NCBI GenBank assembly: GCA_021806095.1
Contig: JAJZYD010000005.1
Location: forward strand, 1 to 43,820
DNA length: 43,820 nt
Reading direction: 5' to 3'
Origin: Microcaldota archaeon
GTDB taxonomy: Archaea; Micrarchaeota; Micrarchaeia; Micrarchaeales; Micrarchaeaceae
Below the pieces are notes generated by a model that was given only the letters and a program-made list of their open reading frames with translations, was not told where the DNA came from and searched no databases. The first letter of the stretch is position 1. Each line of letters starts with the position of its first letter. This document shows positions 42,932-43,820 of this stretch, in pieces. Made by a program: the position numbers and the translations under genes.

Positions 42932-43820
42932 CTTTAGCACCTCTTTTCTTCAATTTTTTGTCTATGGAGCTGTATATTTCGCTGATTAGGAAACTTAGAT
43001 TTGGCTCTGTTAACCTATAATCAATTACACCTTTACTACTAAGCATGCGCATAAACCATTCCTCTTTCACCACTTTTGGATTTATCTCTAATTTTATGAA
43101 GTTGTCTCTACTAACTATAACCTTGCCGTGTTTTGTATATGTATTTCTGTTAGCATTATTTGATAAGTAAAGTTCTAGCATTACTCTTTTCTTGAACATT
43201 TCCCTTAATTTATCCTGTGAACCATTGAATATTAATTTGCCATGATCCAGCATTATTATTCTATCGGAATTTGTTATGTCATCAACCACATGTGTTGTTA
43301 TAATAAATGTTGTTCCGAACTGCTTTCTCATCAGCATAACGCTTTTGGCTATGGCCATCCTTGAAGGCAGGTCAACCCCAACTGTTGGTTCATCCATGAA
43401 AACAATTTTGGGGGCGTGCAGGTTAGCGGCAACGAACTCACACTTCATGCGCTCTCCAAGTGATAACTGCCTTGTCTGCCTTTTGTATACATCTTTCAGC
43501 GAAAGCATATTCATGAAGTATTCAAGGCGTTTCTCGAAGTCATTATCACTTATACCATACATACCCTTGACATATTCAAATGTGTCTATTGGCGGAAGAT
43601 CCCAATAAAGTTGTGGATGTGTTGATCCTACTACTACACCTATTTGCTGCACTAATTTTATACGATCCTTGTAAGGATCCAGTGACAGGACACGTATTGA
43701 GCCACTATCAGGGTGTAGTATACCTACCATCATCTTGATTAGTGTTGACTTCCCACTACCGTTTCTGCCAAGCAACGCAATTATTTCACCACTTTTGACT
43801 GTGAAGCTTACGTCGTCAAG
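42924..43820 (-). CDS. ABC transporter ATPase, N-terminus beyond window
   Basis: ATP-hydrolysing subunit driving the two permeases. The frame is open to the right edge, where LDDVSFTVKSGEIIALLGRN precedes the Walker A GRNGSGKST; the true start is outside. Seen in order are the Q-loop region VVGSTHPQLYWDLP, the signature LSLGERMKCE, Walker B IVFMDEPTVGVD and the switch histidine in TTHVVDD. After about residue 225 comes a C-terminal extension with LYLSNNANRN and a final regulatory-looking domain ending KKLKKRGAKDV. This matches ABC-2 exporters of the ABC-2/DUF990 kind. It overlaps the first permease gene by eight bases. Confidence 0.93.
   Translation of the reverse strand, partial: LDDVSFTVKSGEIIALLGRNGSGKSTLIKMMVGILHPDSGSIRVLSLDPYKDRIKLVQQIGVVVGSTHPQLYWDLPPIDTFEYVKGMYGISDNDFEKRLEYFMNMLSLKDVYKRQTRQLSLGERMKCEFVAANLHAPKIVFMDEPTVGVDLPSRMAIAKSVMLMRKQFGTTFIITTHVVDDITNSDRIIMLDHGKLIFNGSQDKLREMFKKRVMLELYLSNNANRNTYTKHGKVIVSRDNFIKLEINPKVVKEEWFMRMLSSKGVIDYRLTEPNLSFLISEIYSSIDKKLKKRGAKDV

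Noticed and set aside
1-43820. CRISPR array, rRNA genes or intact insertion sequence
   Set aside because: No regularly spaced repeats, no rRNA-like G+C-rich block and no transposase motifs were found on either strand.

Overview
The window is archaeal chromosome with very low G+C (about a quarter by eye). It carries both subunits of the archaea-only D-family DNA polymerase, a B-family polymerase, archaeal/eukaryotic-type ribosomal proteins (eS1/S3Ae, uS15, uL15, uL30), Trm1, Dph6, an AK6-type kinase, an aCPSF2-like beta-CASP nuclease, UPF0147 and DUF357 proteins, a CCA-less tRNA-Gln and a tRNA-Val split by a tiny intron outside the anticodon loop. Ribosome binding sites are of the GGTGAT/GGAGGTGA type and several starts are GTG or TTG. 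AT-richness, small gaps, a noncanonical tRNA intron and a broken-up ribosomal operon fit a reduced (DPANN-like) archaeon, but the sequence alone does not fix the lineage.

Layout. 1-4460 (minus): the start of a small membrane protein, then S3Ae, S15, valyl-tRNA synthetase and a small unknown. 4689-10089 (minus): PolD operon (UPF0147, DP1, DP2). 10378-14768: a small parvulin (plus), family B polymerase, a conserved unknown and a CDP-alcohol phosphatidyltransferase (minus). 15126-17877 (plus): tRNA-Gln, agmatinase, EamA-type transporter, methyltransferase. 17956-23217 (minus): tRNA-Val with intron, an unknown, a duplicated ThyX-like protein, a class I/II aminotransferase, Dph6 and endonuclease III. 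23274-25227 (plus): a second endonuclease III homologue and endonuclease Q, making a base-repair cluster with the divergent nth. 25262-26565 (minus): AK6 kinase and a coiled-coil unknown. 26665-28528 (plus): DUF357, Trm1, zinc-ribbon protein. 28750-33860 (minus): basic unknown, aCPSF2, a coiled-coil protein with no normal start codon, GT4 glycosyltransferase, L15, L30. 33861-34398 is a gene-free stretch with compact hairpins. 34399-37240: two small membrane proteins (plus), and CDGSH protein, HAD hydrolase and MscS channel (minus).

37468-40923 (minus) is the accessory part: a DpnII-type restriction-modification pair (GATC expected) behind three unrecognised or weakly recognised genes. One looks like a PD-(D/E)XK nuclease cut off by an in-frame stop, and one has a beta-rich front and a HEPN-like helical tail preceded by a 14-codon leader ORF. 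This is the best candidate for an undescribed, probably defence-related, module. 41333-43820 (minus) is an ABC exporter operon (ATPase plus two ABC-2 permeases) that runs off the right edge.

Replication (PolD, PolB), base repair (two EndoIII, EndoQ), translation (tRNAs, ValRS, Trm1, Dph6, ribosomal proteins) and RNA processing (aCPSF2) dominate the core. I see no rRNA, CRISPR array, intact insertion sequence or intein.
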